Below, piece by piece: positions 15,712 through 24,173 of a stretch of 39,157 nucleotides of DNA. A program made the position numbers and the translations under genes. Origin of the DNA: Candidatus Gastranaerophilales bacterium. Lineage in GTDB: Bacteria; Cyanobacteriota; Vampirovibrionia; Gastranaerophilales; Gastranaerophilaceae. The stretch lies in assembly GCA_944324865.1 (NCBI GenBank), contig CALUXW010000015.1, positions 1 through 39,157 on the forward strand. Reading direction: 5' to 3'. How positions within the stretch are numbered: position 1 is the stretch's first letter; each line of letters begins with the position of its first letter. Below the pieces are notes generated by a model. It saw nothing but the letters and a program-made list of their open reading frames with translations, was not told the DNA's origin and ran no database searches.

Positions 15712-15830
15712 TTTGGCAAGTCGTTTTCATATATATCCTTAAAATCAAATAATTTAACAGGTTCTACGTTTAAAGTCCTGCAGATTTTATGCAAAATAAC
15801 GGATCTAAAAGAACATAATATGCTTAAATC
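15636..15830 (-). pseudogene. Possible remnant of an XRE-type regulator C-terminus
   Basis: Upstream of, and overlapping, the broken ATPase, the minus strand reads SFRSVILHKICRTLNVEPVK followed by LFDFKDIYENDL. The 'L..IC..LNVEP..LFDF' pattern is typical of the last helices of short XRE/Cro-type HTH domains. The N-terminal half of such a domain is not readable, so the gene is truncated or frameshifted. The frame ends at the stop complementing 15636-15638, inside the ATPase remnant. Confidence 0.4.
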
Positions 15831-15910
15831 ATATTAAAGACATTGTTACTTGATAAATCGCAAGAAAAAGCTATATCAGCAATGAGATATGCTGCATAAG
15901 TTATAATTTA

Positions 15911-15919
15911 TGTTATAAT
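15911..15919 (+). promoter_or_regulatory. Extended -10 promoter for the 15945 gene
   Basis: TG-T-TATAAT at 15911-15919 is a perfect extended -10 element; no good -35 is present, as is usual for this class. Transcription would begin near 15926, leaving a short leader with AGGAG at 15935-15939 before ATG 15945. A second TATAAT at 15928-15933 lies too close to the start to be needed. Confidence 0.55.
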
Positions 15920-15944
15920 TGCATTTGTATAATAGGAGTGTAAA

Positions 15945-16280
15945 ATGAAAGTAAATTTTCAAAGTTCAATTTCAAGAAACTTTGCTGCTAATCAACAAGA
16001 GCGCAAACTTACCAATAGTGAAACTCTTGAGTTACAAAAATACAGTGCAAAACTTGACAAAGATGCAATGGGAACAGGCTTGATTTATGGCGTTGCTGCA
16101 GGCGGATTAAGTACTCTTTTTGGCAGATTTGTTATGAAAAAACCTGCAAACAAATTATTGGAATTTGCGGTTGGTGTTGGTAGTGCTATCGCTGTTGGTA
16201 CATATTTTGTCTTAGGCATATTAAATACAAATAAGAAAATTGAAAAATATAATGAAGTTGCCAAGGATAATAACCAGTAA
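15945..16280 (+). CDS. Small two-helix membrane protein with N-terminal VNFQS signature
   Basis: The product has 111 residues. After MKVNFQSSISRNFAANQQ comes a polar helix, then two hydrophobic segments: about residues 45-66 (TGLIYGVAAGGLSTLFGRFV) and 75-96 (LEFAVGVGSAIAVGTYFVLG), separated by a basic loop. The tail is charged. No known family is recognised. The N-terminal V-N-F-Q-S string resembles short signatures in three other orphans of this window. AGGAG precedes the ATG at good spacing. It may sit in the inner membrane; function unknown. Confidence 0.7.
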   Translation: MKVNFQSSISRNFAANQQERKLTNSETLELQKYSAKLDKDAMGTGLIYGVAAGGLSTLFGRFVMKKPANKLLEFAVGVGSAIAVGTYFVLGILNTNKKIEKYNEVAKDNNQ

Positions 16281-16282
16281 AA

Positions 16283-16402
16283 GTAAATTTTGGAAACAAT
16301 AATGGATTTGTAAAAAATGCCTTTGCGCAGTTTCCTGAAAATAAAAGTAGAAAAAACTATGCTATGCCTATAATTGATAGTATTGTTAAAAAGACACACT
16401 AA
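16283..16402 (+). pseudogene. Start-less remnant of a VNF-type orphan gene
   Basis: Directly after the previous stop, one frame reads VNFGNNNGFVKNAFAQFPEN, then a basic tail ending at TAA 16400-16402. The bases before it (AAAAGTAAATTTTGG) parallel the start of the preceding gene (ATGAAAGTAAATTTTC), but the ATG is gone. It looks like a paralogous gene that lost its start codon and most of its body. A non-standard start cannot be excluded. Confidence 0.4.
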
Positions 16403-16512
16403 GTGTAAAAGTGACTTTTTCATTATTTTAAAAATGAGCTTTTTTATTGCAGATAAGTATTTCTGTGTAGTAATTAAAAAATATATCGATAACTCAAATA
16501 TAAATAATTGAG

Positions 16513-19500
16513 CTAGGGAGTGTCTCCGAATAAATAAATTGGCAAATCATTTTCTCTTGCAAATTCAAGAAAATAAGGTGCAATATATTTAATATCATCT
16601 ACTTTTGCAACTATAGCATTAATTTTCGGATTGTATAAATTTATTTCGTTCTGCGAATTATCCCCAAATAATGAGTCATTAGAAGACACTATAGCTGCTT
16701 TAATTTTATCACCTTTAATCGATTTAGTTCCGATTTTATAAACTTTATCTTCTTGAATTTGAGAAAGATGTTTCAAGGAAGCCAACATTTGATAAAGCTC
16801 TATGTATTCTTCGTTGCTTAGCATTAGCTGTTTTTTTAGCAACAAAGGTAAGGTCTGCCTATATCTGCTTAAGCGCATATCTTTTCCTGCGATAATTGTT
16901 ACAAAATCAGCAAAGCCTTTATGTCCACCTGAGCTTTGATTTTCACTTGCAGCATTAGCAATGTTAACATTTTCAGCCTCTAAACTTACTCCAAATCTCT
17001 TATTATAGTATGTTTGGCATATTTTTGGGGACACATAAGATGTGCACAAAAAACCGCTATTAGCAATATCTGATAGACAATCAACCGCCTTAAGACTATC
17101 ATTTCCATCTGTCATATGCACAAAAAACCTGGCATTATCGTATGTGGTATCAGTTGTAAAACCGTATTCAGACAAATTATTGTCACCTGTCATTTTTGTA
17201 AAATCGACAACTTTATATGTATATCCGTTAAATTTAACTTTAGGAATTAAATCTTTTTTTATAACTTTGCTTGTATAAATAAGATTTCCGCCGGAATTAA
17301 TATTCTCTAATGCTTTAATTATTGGGAGTTGATTTTCGTCATTTAGTGCATAAGAATGCATATTATAAAAAGCATCACTAACACCTCTTAAATCTGCATC
17401 TGCCATAATTTTAGCAATAGTATAATCGTCTTTATGTCTAAACAAAGATGCAGTATGATCAGCTGATATATCACCATTATTGTATTTTTCAAGCCAATGA
17501 TGATTATTAATAAGTTCAAATACCCTATCTGTTATATCACTGTTAAAAGGATATTTTTCCATGATATTTCTTGCAAAAAGTGCAGAATTTTTAGGGTGTT
17601 CTTTGTCGACAATTCCCTCTGACTTTGCAATATCATGAAGGATAGTTGCGTATTTTAAGCAGGTTTTATCTTTATTTGATAATTTTTTATAGTCCTTGTT
17701 TGACAAGGCATTTTGCAAAACAGTTAAAATATGAATATCAACTGAAAAATTCTGCGTTTTGTGCTGTTTTTTGCCAATAACATTTACAAATTCAGGCATG
17801 CCCTTAATTAAAGAATTTAATGTTTTATTTAGTTCAGCATCTGCTGTTTTAACCGAATTACCTTTTATAAATTGATTTGCAATTGTTAATATTCGTCCTT
17901 CATCCCCTGTATTTTTAAGTTGTGTCAAATCAATTATTCCGTTATAACCTATAATGTTGTTATATTCATTTTTTACAAGGCTAATCCCCATTTTTTGAAG
18001 TATACCGTATTGTTCTTCAATAGTCATATTCTCAAAACATTTTGATAAATCATTCAAAAAGGATTCTCTTGAATATGATAAAGGTAAACCTTTTGTGCCA
18101 TATTGTTTAAAATTAGCATTTTTTATTAAATTTTCTAATGAAGGATTATTGTTTGCAAAAAAATCACGGCTCATATCTTTTATATCCAGTGAGGTCACAT
18201 GTGTGGGGGTAATAGTTCTTTTTAATGAATTTGATGCTAGATCATAAAAAGTATTGATTGTTTGAATTTCATCTTTATTGAATAAGTTTGGTATAGAGAA
18301 TAAATTTCTAACGTTATTTATATGAGTCAATAGACTTATTTTGTTTGTAAAACTCGCAACTTTTAAATGATCATTAAATTTTAATAAGTTTTGTAATTTG
18401 GCTGAATTTGTTGTGCCATATAAAAAATTACATATTTGCAATATTTCATCTATACTCTTTGTGCGCAATTGCGCTGCACCTTTTCTTTTAAACAAGGAAT
18501 TCATAAAAGAAAATTTCTGTTTATTTAGGCGAGCCAAGGTATACAAGGTATTTTCACCAATATCTCCTTTTGTTAGTAATTTTTTGAAAATTGAGTTATC
18601 TAACAAAGTATATAATTGATCTAATTGTTCACTATTTAGTCTGCATAAATTATAAAGGGTATATCCGCCTAGTCTGTTGGTATATATCCATTCTTTAATA
18701 TTTTTATTTTGTAAGAGAGAATTTAGTGTCATTTCTTGTTTAGCATTTAAATGAGCAAGGTCATAGAGGTTGTCACCAGATAATATATGGTTTGCAACTA
18801 GTTTTTGAATATCAAGATTCGATATCAAACAATACAGTTTTTCAATTTGTTCATTGTTTAATTGGATGAAATTATATAAATCATAACTGCTAATTTTACC
18901 TGCAAAAATAAAATCTTTAATTATTTCATTTTCCAAAAGTGACATCATTTTTTCATATTCGGCCTTAGTTTGCTGTGCAAATACGCTTAAGTCATAGCTG
19001 CCCAGTTTTTTATTTTTAATAAATTCATTAATGCATTTATTTTGCAGTAATGTATCTAAAAGTGCAAAATGTGCTTTATTTAAGTTGGATAAGGTTTTTA
19101 AGTCATTTCTATCCATTCTGCGATTTTCAATAATTCTTTTAATGCCTTTTTTGTTTAATAACAAAGAAAATCTTTTAAATTTCTTATCATTAAAACTGGC
19201 ATAATAAGATAAATCATTGCCATTAATTTCAAAGTTACCAAGTAACATATTTATAGATTCATTTTCAAATAATGCATATAACTGTTCGGAATTTGGTTGT
19301 CGTATTTTAGCAAAATTACTAACTTGCTCTGCATCAATGCATCCTTGTATAAGGTATTTTTTAATAAAGTCGTTTTGTAAAAGTGCGCGTAGATTTTCTA
19401 ATTGACTCGTATTTAATTGTAAAAAGGAATACAGATCATTTGTGGTAATTATAGACTCTTTAATTTTGTTTTTGATGTCATTATCAGTAATTAATAAACA

Positions 19501-20907
19501 AAATTTGTCAAAACGTTCATCATCAAGCATCAAGAATTGTTCTAAATCAAAGCTGTCAACAAGGCTGTTTGAGAATAAGTCTAGAAAATTAGGATCAAAA
19601 AGCAAGCGACTAAGTTGTTCAAATATTTTTTCGTCAAATTCGGAAAAGTAAGCTAAATCAAAACCATTTATAACAGATTTTTTTAGCAGTTTTGTAATGC
19701 CATCATTTTGAATTAGGGAATTTAATCTGGCGGTTCTTTCTTCATTATAGCTTGCATAATCTTCTAAATTGCATGAAGATATTGATGAAGACTCAATCAA
19801 TTCTAAAATTTTTGAGTCTTGAATTAATGATTCGAATTTTTGGAATTCTTGCTCATTTAAACTTGCAATGCTATATAAATCACTACTTTTAAATTTGTCA
19901 TCATCCAAGAATTTGCATATTTTTTCATTTTGGACCAAAGAAAGTAATTGTTCAAAGTTTGATTCATCAAGCTGTGCAAAATCTCTTAAGTCTTGAGCTG
20001 ATATACTGAAATTATCTATCATTTGAGAAATTTTATCATTTTGTAATATTCTATTTAATTGTTCAAAGTTTGATTCATCAAGCTGTGCAAAATCTCTTAA
20101 GTCTTGAGCTGATATACTGAAATTATCTATCATTTGAGAAATTTTATCATTTTGCGATATTCTATTTAATTGTTCAAATTTTTCTTCGTCTAAAGTTGCA
20201 AGTAAACAAATGTCAGCAGTACTGCAAGTAAAATTTTTAATTAAGTTTAATATGGTTTTATTTTGCAATAATGAAATAAGACGAGAAAATGATTTTTTGT
20301 CGGTTTTTGTAAAAATTGATAAATCATTTGCATTTAATGCGAGTTCTGTAAGTAAATTTTCTACATATTTATTACGAAATAAAGTGTTTAATTGATCAAA
20401 ATGTTCTCCATCAAGTTGTGCAAGCATTTTAATTTCATCGTCATCAATAATATCTTTTTGCAGCAGTTTTTGAACTTCGTTACTTGCATATAACTGATCT
20501 AGCCTGGATTTGTATCTACTAAAATCTTTACTTTTAGTTTTTGACCCGCAAAAACTAATTTTATTTATTTTATCAAGTCTGTTTGTAAAAAAAGTATTGC
20601 TGTCTAAACACCATTCTGGAGGTCGATTTTTAAAATTTTTTAAGTGCAAATGAAATAAATCATTAATTTTATCATACATGATTTTTATCAAAGGGCATTT
20701 GCTATATGCATTAAAAAAGGAATTAGCAGAGTTTAGGTTATGACTTGCATTCCTTTTGCCAAAAGAAAATGTAACTTCATTGTAATTTAATGAACTTGTT
20801 GAAGAAACTTTTGAAAAATTATTGTTATTTTCATTTGTATTGTTTATGCCCGGGAGAGTTTTTAAACATTTGTCACTCATAAATGTTGTTAGTTTGCTAA
20901 TAATCAT
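16513..20907 (-). CDS. Giant orphan protein: 18 x 37-residue repeats plus HD domain
   Basis: The protein has about 1464 residues. The N-terminal ~130 residues are low-complexity with VTFSFGKRN and KISFCGSKTKS. Eighteen consecutive units of exactly 37 residues follow (nt 18511-20508), with pattern 'EQL..LLQN..I..LI....I...DL..FA.LDE..F', probably a helical solenoid. After a linker comes an HD domain: NFSVDIHILTVLQ, LKYATILHDIAKSEG and NNHHWLEK around nt 17440-17730. Its order resembles the GlnD-type HD region, implying metal-dependent phosphohydrolase activity. The ~250-residue C-terminal part (RFFVHMTDGNDSLKAV) is unassigned. ATG 20907 is chosen because TTAGGA precedes it; the longer start at 20949 has no SD. 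No signal peptide is seen. A host- or peptide-interacting role is speculative. Confidence 0.75.
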   Translation of the reverse strand: MIISKLTTFMSDKCLKTLPGINNTNENNNNFSKVSSTSSLNYNEVTFSFGKRNASHNLNSANSFFNAYSKCPLIKIMYDKINDLFHLHLKNFKNRPPEWCLDSNTFFTNRLDKINKISFCGSKTKSKDFSRYKSRLDQLYASNEVQKLLQKDIIDDDEIKMLAQLDGEHFDQLNTLFRNKYVENLLTELALNANDLSIFTKTDKKSFSRLISLLQNKTILNLIKNFTCSTADICLLATLDEEKFEQLNRISQNDKISQMIDNFSISAQDLRDFAQLDESNFEQLNRILQNDKISQMIDNFSISAQDLRDFAQLDESNFEQLLSLVQNEKICKFLDDDKFKSSDLYSIASLNEQEFQKFESLIQDSKILELIESSSISSCNLEDYASYNEERTARLNSLIQNDGITKLLKKSVINGFDLAYFSEFDEKIFEQLSRLLFDPNFLDLFSNSLVDSFDLEQFLMLDDERFDKFCLLITDNDIKNKIKESIITTNDLYSFLQLNTSQLENLRALLQNDFIKKYLIQGCIDAEQVSNFAKIRQPNSEQLYALFENESINMLLGNFEINGNDLSYYASFNDKKFKRFSLLLNKKGIKRIIENRRMDRNDLKTLSNLNKAHFALLDTLLQNKCINEFIKNKKLGSYDLSVFAQQTKAEYEKMMSLLENEIIKDFIFAGKISSYDLYNFIQLNNEQIEKLYCLISNLDIQKLVANHILSGDNLYDLAHLNAKQEMTLNSLLQNKNIKEWIYTNRLGGYTLYNLCRLNSEQLDQLYTLLDNSIFKKLLTKGDIGENTLYTLARLNKQKFSFMNSLFKRKGAAQLRTKSIDEILQICNFLYGTTNSAKLQNLLKFNDHLKVASFTNKISLLTHINNVRNLFSIPNLFNKDEIQTINTFYDLASNSLKRTITPTHVTSLDIKDMSRDFFANNNPSLENLIKNANFKQYGTKGLPLSYSRESFLNDLSKCFENMTIEEQYGILQKMGISLVKNEYNNIIGYNGIIDLTQLKNTGDEGRILTIANQFIKGNSVKTADAELNKTLNSLIKGMPEFVNVIGKKQHKTQNFSVDIHILTVLQNALSNKDYKKLSNKDKTCLKYATILHDIAKSEGIVDKEHPKNSALFARNIMEKYPFNSDITDRVFELINNHHWLEKYNNGDISADHTASLFRHKDDYTIAKIMADADLRGVSDAFYNMHSYALNDENQLPIIKALENINSGGNLIYTSKVIKKDLIPKVKFNGYTYKVVDFTKMTGDNNLSEYGFTTDTTYDNARFFVHMTDGNDSLKAVDCLSDIANSGFLCTSYVSPKICQTYYNKRFGVSLEAENVNIANAASENQSSGGHKGFADFVTIIAGKDMRLSRYRQTLPLLLKKQLMLSNEEYIELYQMLASLKHLSQIQEDKVYKIGTKSIKGDKIKAAIVSSNDSLFGDNSQNEINLYNPKINAIVAKVDDIKYIAPYFLEFARENDLPIYLFGDTP
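18511..20508 (-). repeat. Array of eighteen 37-codon repeats
   Basis: Aligning the encoded protein by its D-L dipeptide gives eighteen units, all 37 residues long with no insertions. The first starts SRLDQLYASNEV and the last ends LARLNKQKF. A degenerate nineteenth unit may follow. Most units share the leucines, the QN at positions 8-9 and the DL/NL near position 25, while surface positions vary widely. The strict period in a diverged array points to a structural constraint on each helix pair or triplet. Confidence 0.85.
19946..20167 (-). repeat. Recent 111-bp tandem duplication within the repeat array
   Basis: Bases 19946-20056 and 20057-20167 are almost identical, differing at only a few positions around the unit junction (TAATATT against CGATATT). 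They encode units 4 and 5 of the array (shared stretch QNDKISQMIDNFSISAQDLR). The other units are diverged at the DNA level, so this pair arose recently, by slippage or unequal recombination. Confidence 0.9.
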
Positions 20908-21031
20908 GGCATTCCTAATTCCGAATTGTTTATACATAAGTATTGTCATAAAATAAATTTGACTATTGTTTACATAATTTTACAATCAAGAAACTTCTTC
21001 CAGATTTAACAACAAATATTTAAATTTATAT

Positions 21032-21976
21032 TTACACTTTATTAATCTGTTTACCTGCAATCCACATGTCAATATTTTCAAATACTATTTTTGCACGCTT
21101 TTGCATTGATTCTTTTGTTGCAAACGCAATGTGAGGTGTTAAAAGTATATTTTTTGCACTCAATAATGGTTCTTCGTCAGACAAGGGCGGTTCTTTATCA
21201 AAAACATCAACGGCTGCAGCTCTTATTTTATTTGAATTTAGTGCATCTTTCAACGCATATGAATCAACTATTGCACCTCTCGCCGTGTTAATTAATATGG
21301 CATCTTTTTTCATAAAGGAAATGCTTTCTTTGTTTATAAGATGTTTTGATTCATTTGTCGAGGGACAGTGTAAAGTGACAATATCAGACTGTTGTAATAA
21401 TTCTTTCAAAGGCATATATGTTATTATTTCGTCATCTTTTTTATTTGAAAAACCATTGTATGCAATAATTTTGCATCCTAAAAAGTTTAATATTTTGGCT
21501 ACGGATGATCCTATTGAACCTGTACCAATTATGCCGACAGTTTTTCCTTTTAATTCATTCCCCACAAGCCCGTCTTTAGTGCCACCTTGATGGCACTTCT
21601 TTTCTGTTTCCCTAACATTTCTTAAAAGTGTTAATATCATGCACAAAGTAAGCTCTGCCACCGAATCGTTAGAATAGCCTGATGCATTGGAAATATCTAT
21701 ACCTTGCTCTTTTGCTGCCTGAATATCTACGTGGTCTACCCCCGTAAATGCAATATCGATAAATTTTAAGTTTTTTGCACTTTTAATAACATCTTTACAT
21801 AAAGGCATATTTGCAATTATTGCAATATCGGCATTTTTAAGCTGTTGTTTTTGAACTTCGGGATTATCATCTCTTTGATAAGATATAAAATTGTGCCCAT
21901 TATTTATAAGCTTTCTCACATATCTTTCTAGTAAATCATTATCTATTGATAAAGACTCCATTAAGACTATATTCAT
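21032..21976 (-). CDS. D-isomer-specific 2-hydroxyacid dehydrogenase
   Basis: This is a 314-residue NAD-dependent oxidoreductase of the D-2-hydroxyacid dehydrogenase family (glycerate, lactate or phosphoglycerate type). The NAD-binding turn GKTVGIIGTGSIGSSVA lies near residue 145. The catalytic Arg is in INTARGAIVD, the Glu in DVFDKEPP, and the His in LLTPHIAFAT. It has no regulatory ACT domain, so SerA is less likely than glycerate or a generic 2-ketoacid reductase. The start is supported by GAGAGGTGAT before the ATG. It appears monocistronic between two orphans. Confidence 0.85.
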   Translation of the reverse strand: MNIVLMESLSIDNDLLERYVRKLINNGHNFISYQRDDNPEVQKQQLKNADIAIIANMPLCKDVIKSAKNLKFIDIAFTGVDHVDIQAAKEQGIDISNASGYSNDSVAELTLCMILTLLRNVRETEKKCHQGGTKDGLVGNELKGKTVGIIGTGSIGSSVAKILNFLGCKIIAYNGFSNKKDDEIITYMPLKELLQQSDIVTLHCPSTNESKHLINKESISFMKKDAILINTARGAIVDSYALKDALNSNKIRAAAVDVFDKEPPLSDEEPLLSAKNILLTPHIAFATKESMQKRAKIVFENIDMWIAGKQINKV

Positions 21977-22029
21977 ATATCACCTCTCGTAAATGTATTT
22001 ATTTAATTAACACATTTATATTAAAATAT

Positions 22030-24054
22030 CTATGAGGCTAATTTGTCAATCATCTTGTAATACCAGGCCATCGGACCTTCCTTATGTTCTTTTTGATATT
22101 TTTCAAGTTCTTCTTTTGTCATTTTTTTATTTGGCATACCAGATAATAGTCTTGATGCCATATCTGTTAATATAGTGCTTAGTGCAACAACAGCACCGGC
22201 TTTTACTAGAGAATTATTGTATTGTTTGAAAAATAACGAATTCAATGAGCCTGATATAATTACTTGTACTGTCATTCTGAAAAATTTATTGATACCTCTT
22301 AATCTTGCATCTTTTTGCGCTTCTGATTTTGAAGCACCATTTCTGATTGATGAATTATACTCATCATTCATATTAAACCACATTCCTGTAAGTGTTCCCA
22401 ATGTCTGTGCCAATACGGCAATTTTAGAATTATCTGTAGATGAAGAAGTAACACTATTATTTGATAAAATACGCATTTCTTTTATATATTTACCAAATTC
22501 CTGTCTTAATTTTGCAGGGTTGTCAGGAAATTTCTTTTTAAAATCTAAAAATCTTTTGTATAGATTTTTAATATTCTCGGGGTCTTTAAGTAACTCAGGT
22601 TTTGAAGGAGGTTCAATACCCTTTGCCTTTAAACCTGAATTTCTGATTGCGTTTTCTAACTTTGTAACAATTTTATATGGATACGAGATTATTTCTTTAA
22701 TAAATCTTAAAGGTGCAGTTGGCAATGACAGAAGCTCCCTTGTATTTAAGTCTATGCCCAATACTTTAGTTATTTTATAATCTGTGCCAAGAACAAACTT
22801 ATTTGAATCGAGATGTGTGCTTAAAATTTTATCGATTTTATTTGCAAGATTGATTTCTCCAACTTCAAGTGCGGCAGCAGAAATATTTTTTAAATCACTT
22901 CTGCTGGCAATTACTTTTTCAATTGTTTTTGCGTTAAACTTCCTTTGTCTATTTTTTATAAGACCGGATATTTCCTTGCCAATTTTAGTATGATTTTTTC
23001 CAAATCTAAGAGCATAACCGCCAATAACGCTAAATGCACAGAACAAGAGTATATTTTTAATGCTTAAAATAGGCTTTTTGTTAGTTTTTTCATCGTTATT
23101 CTCATTGGATAATTTTCCGTCTTCGCCTGCTTTGTTTAACTTAGCCTTTGCAATAAAATCATTAATTGAAACTACATTAGTATTGTTTTCAATTGTCTTA
23201 ATTCTACCAAGAGGCATACCTGATGATTTTCTTGAAATGATACGTGATACAAGAGCTATTAATGTACTTAAAATTGCAGGTGCCCATACGCTTTTATTTA
23301 CTATTTTTGAAAAACAGGCCAATAGCGCAAATTGTGCTAATCCTTCACATACATTCTCTTTAATTTCTTGCCCTTGTTTTAATAACTGTTCCTTTTTTGC
23401 TTCTTCTTTTGTTTTTCCTTTTTGAATTGATTTGTTATAAAAATCATTCCCCAGAAAAAAAGCAGCAGTAAAACCTGATATTATTCTTGTTATAAATCTT
23501 TCTTTTTTTGTGTCATAATCTGCTACACCATACGACATTTGTTTGTTAAGTAGTTTGTTAAATTTATCTCGCAAGCCATTACTAAACTTGTTATATATTT
23601 TTGTATTTTTGCGTTCTATCTCAGATGGATTAAAGCCTTCATTAATTAATTCTTTAACAAATTTAGCACCGTTTTCCAAAGTGCCTTGATAGGCGTTAAT
23701 TTGATTTTCAAGTCTGACAGATTTTCTATATTTTTTAATAAAATCTGAATTGTTTAGTTTTGACTTTGGGAATTTTTTAATTAAGTTGTCAATGCCGTCA
23801 AATGGCATTAAAACAAAACTTTTTACAGCATTAAACACCTTTTGAGTTACATTAAAATCGGCTATATATTCAATACCATCTATTTTTTTAACGGCACAAG
23901 GGGCTTGTTCGGCAATTGAATTGAAAAGTTCATCATGAAAGCCGTTTAAACTCAAATTAATATGCTCTTTTAACTTAACAAAATTTGTAGCATCAGAGGG
24001 TTTTAGAGCTTTGAAAGTTAAATTATTATTTATATTATTTGCTTCGAGCTTCAT
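22030..24054 (-). CDS. Large orphan membrane protein with internal duplication
   Basis: The product is 674 residues with no recognised family. Residues 11-17 (NLTFKAL) match the short N-terminal signature of neighbouring orphans. Hydrophobic stretches occur around VCEGLAQFALLACFSKIV, APAILSTLIALVSRI, NILLFCAFSVIGGYALRFG, and again near the C-terminus (KAGAVVALSTILTDMA). Two regions resemble each other: NDFYNKSIQKGKTKEEAKKE with a later RKSSGMPLG, and NDEYNSSIRNGASKSEAQKD with a later RLLSGMPNK. This indicates an internal duplication of about 100 residues. TTTACA-N16-CATAAA at 24072-24099 (minus) could be its promoter. It may be an inner-membrane or envelope component; function unknown. Confidence 0.72.
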   Translation of the reverse strand: MKLEANNINNNLTFKALKPSDATNFVKLKEHINLSLNGFHDELFNSIAEQAPCAVKKIDGIEYIADFNVTQKVFNAVKSFVLMPFDGIDNLIKKFPKSKLNNSDFIKKYRKSVRLENQINAYQGTLENGAKFVKELINEGFNPSEIERKNTKIYNKFSNGLRDKFNKLLNKQMSYGVADYDTKKERFITRIISGFTAAFFLGNDFYNKSIQKGKTKEEAKKEQLLKQGQEIKENVCEGLAQFALLACFSKIVNKSVWAPAILSTLIALVSRIISRKSSGMPLGRIKTIENNTNVVSINDFIAKAKLNKAGEDGKLSNENNDEKTNKKPILSIKNILLFCAFSVIGGYALRFGKNHTKIGKEISGLIKNRQRKFNAKTIEKVIASRSDLKNISAAALEVGEINLANKIDKILSTHLDSNKFVLGTDYKITKVLGIDLNTRELLSLPTAPLRFIKEIISYPYKIVTKLENAIRNSGLKAKGIEPPSKPELLKDPENIKNLYKRFLDFKKKFPDNPAKLRQEFGKYIKEMRILSNNSVTSSSTDNSKIAVLAQTLGTLTGMWFNMNDEYNSSIRNGASKSEAQKDARLRGINKFFRMTVQVIISGSLNSLFFKQYNNSLVKAGAVVALSTILTDMASRLLSGMPNKKMTKEELEKYQKEHKEGPMAWYYKMIDKLAS

Positions 24055-24117
24055 CTTTGACTAATCTTACTTTTATGTATTTAATTCGTACAATGTAAAT
24101 AAAATGTCTAAAAATAA

Positions 24118-24141
24118 AAATTGCTCCGAAGGGAGCAATTT
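24118..24141 (-). terminator. Intrinsic terminator for the 24174 gene
   Basis: A perfect 10-bp stem (AAATTGCTCC / GGAGCAATTT) has a four-base loop. On the minus strand it is followed by a T-rich run, so it ends transcription of the small gene at 24174-24650 and insulates the next gene, which starts at 24054. Confidence 0.88.
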
Positions 24142-24173
24142 ATAAAAAAGTTTACAAAAAATATTTATAATTT

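Noticed and set aside
19946..20167. CRISPR-like repeat
   Set aside because: The repeats are 111 bp, directly adjacent without spacers and in frame inside a large coding region.
22175..22780. Plus-strand ORF of 201 codons
   Set aside because: It is antisense to the orphan membrane protein, has no SD, and has low-complexity Phe/Leu/Ser composition typical of reverse-strand reading.
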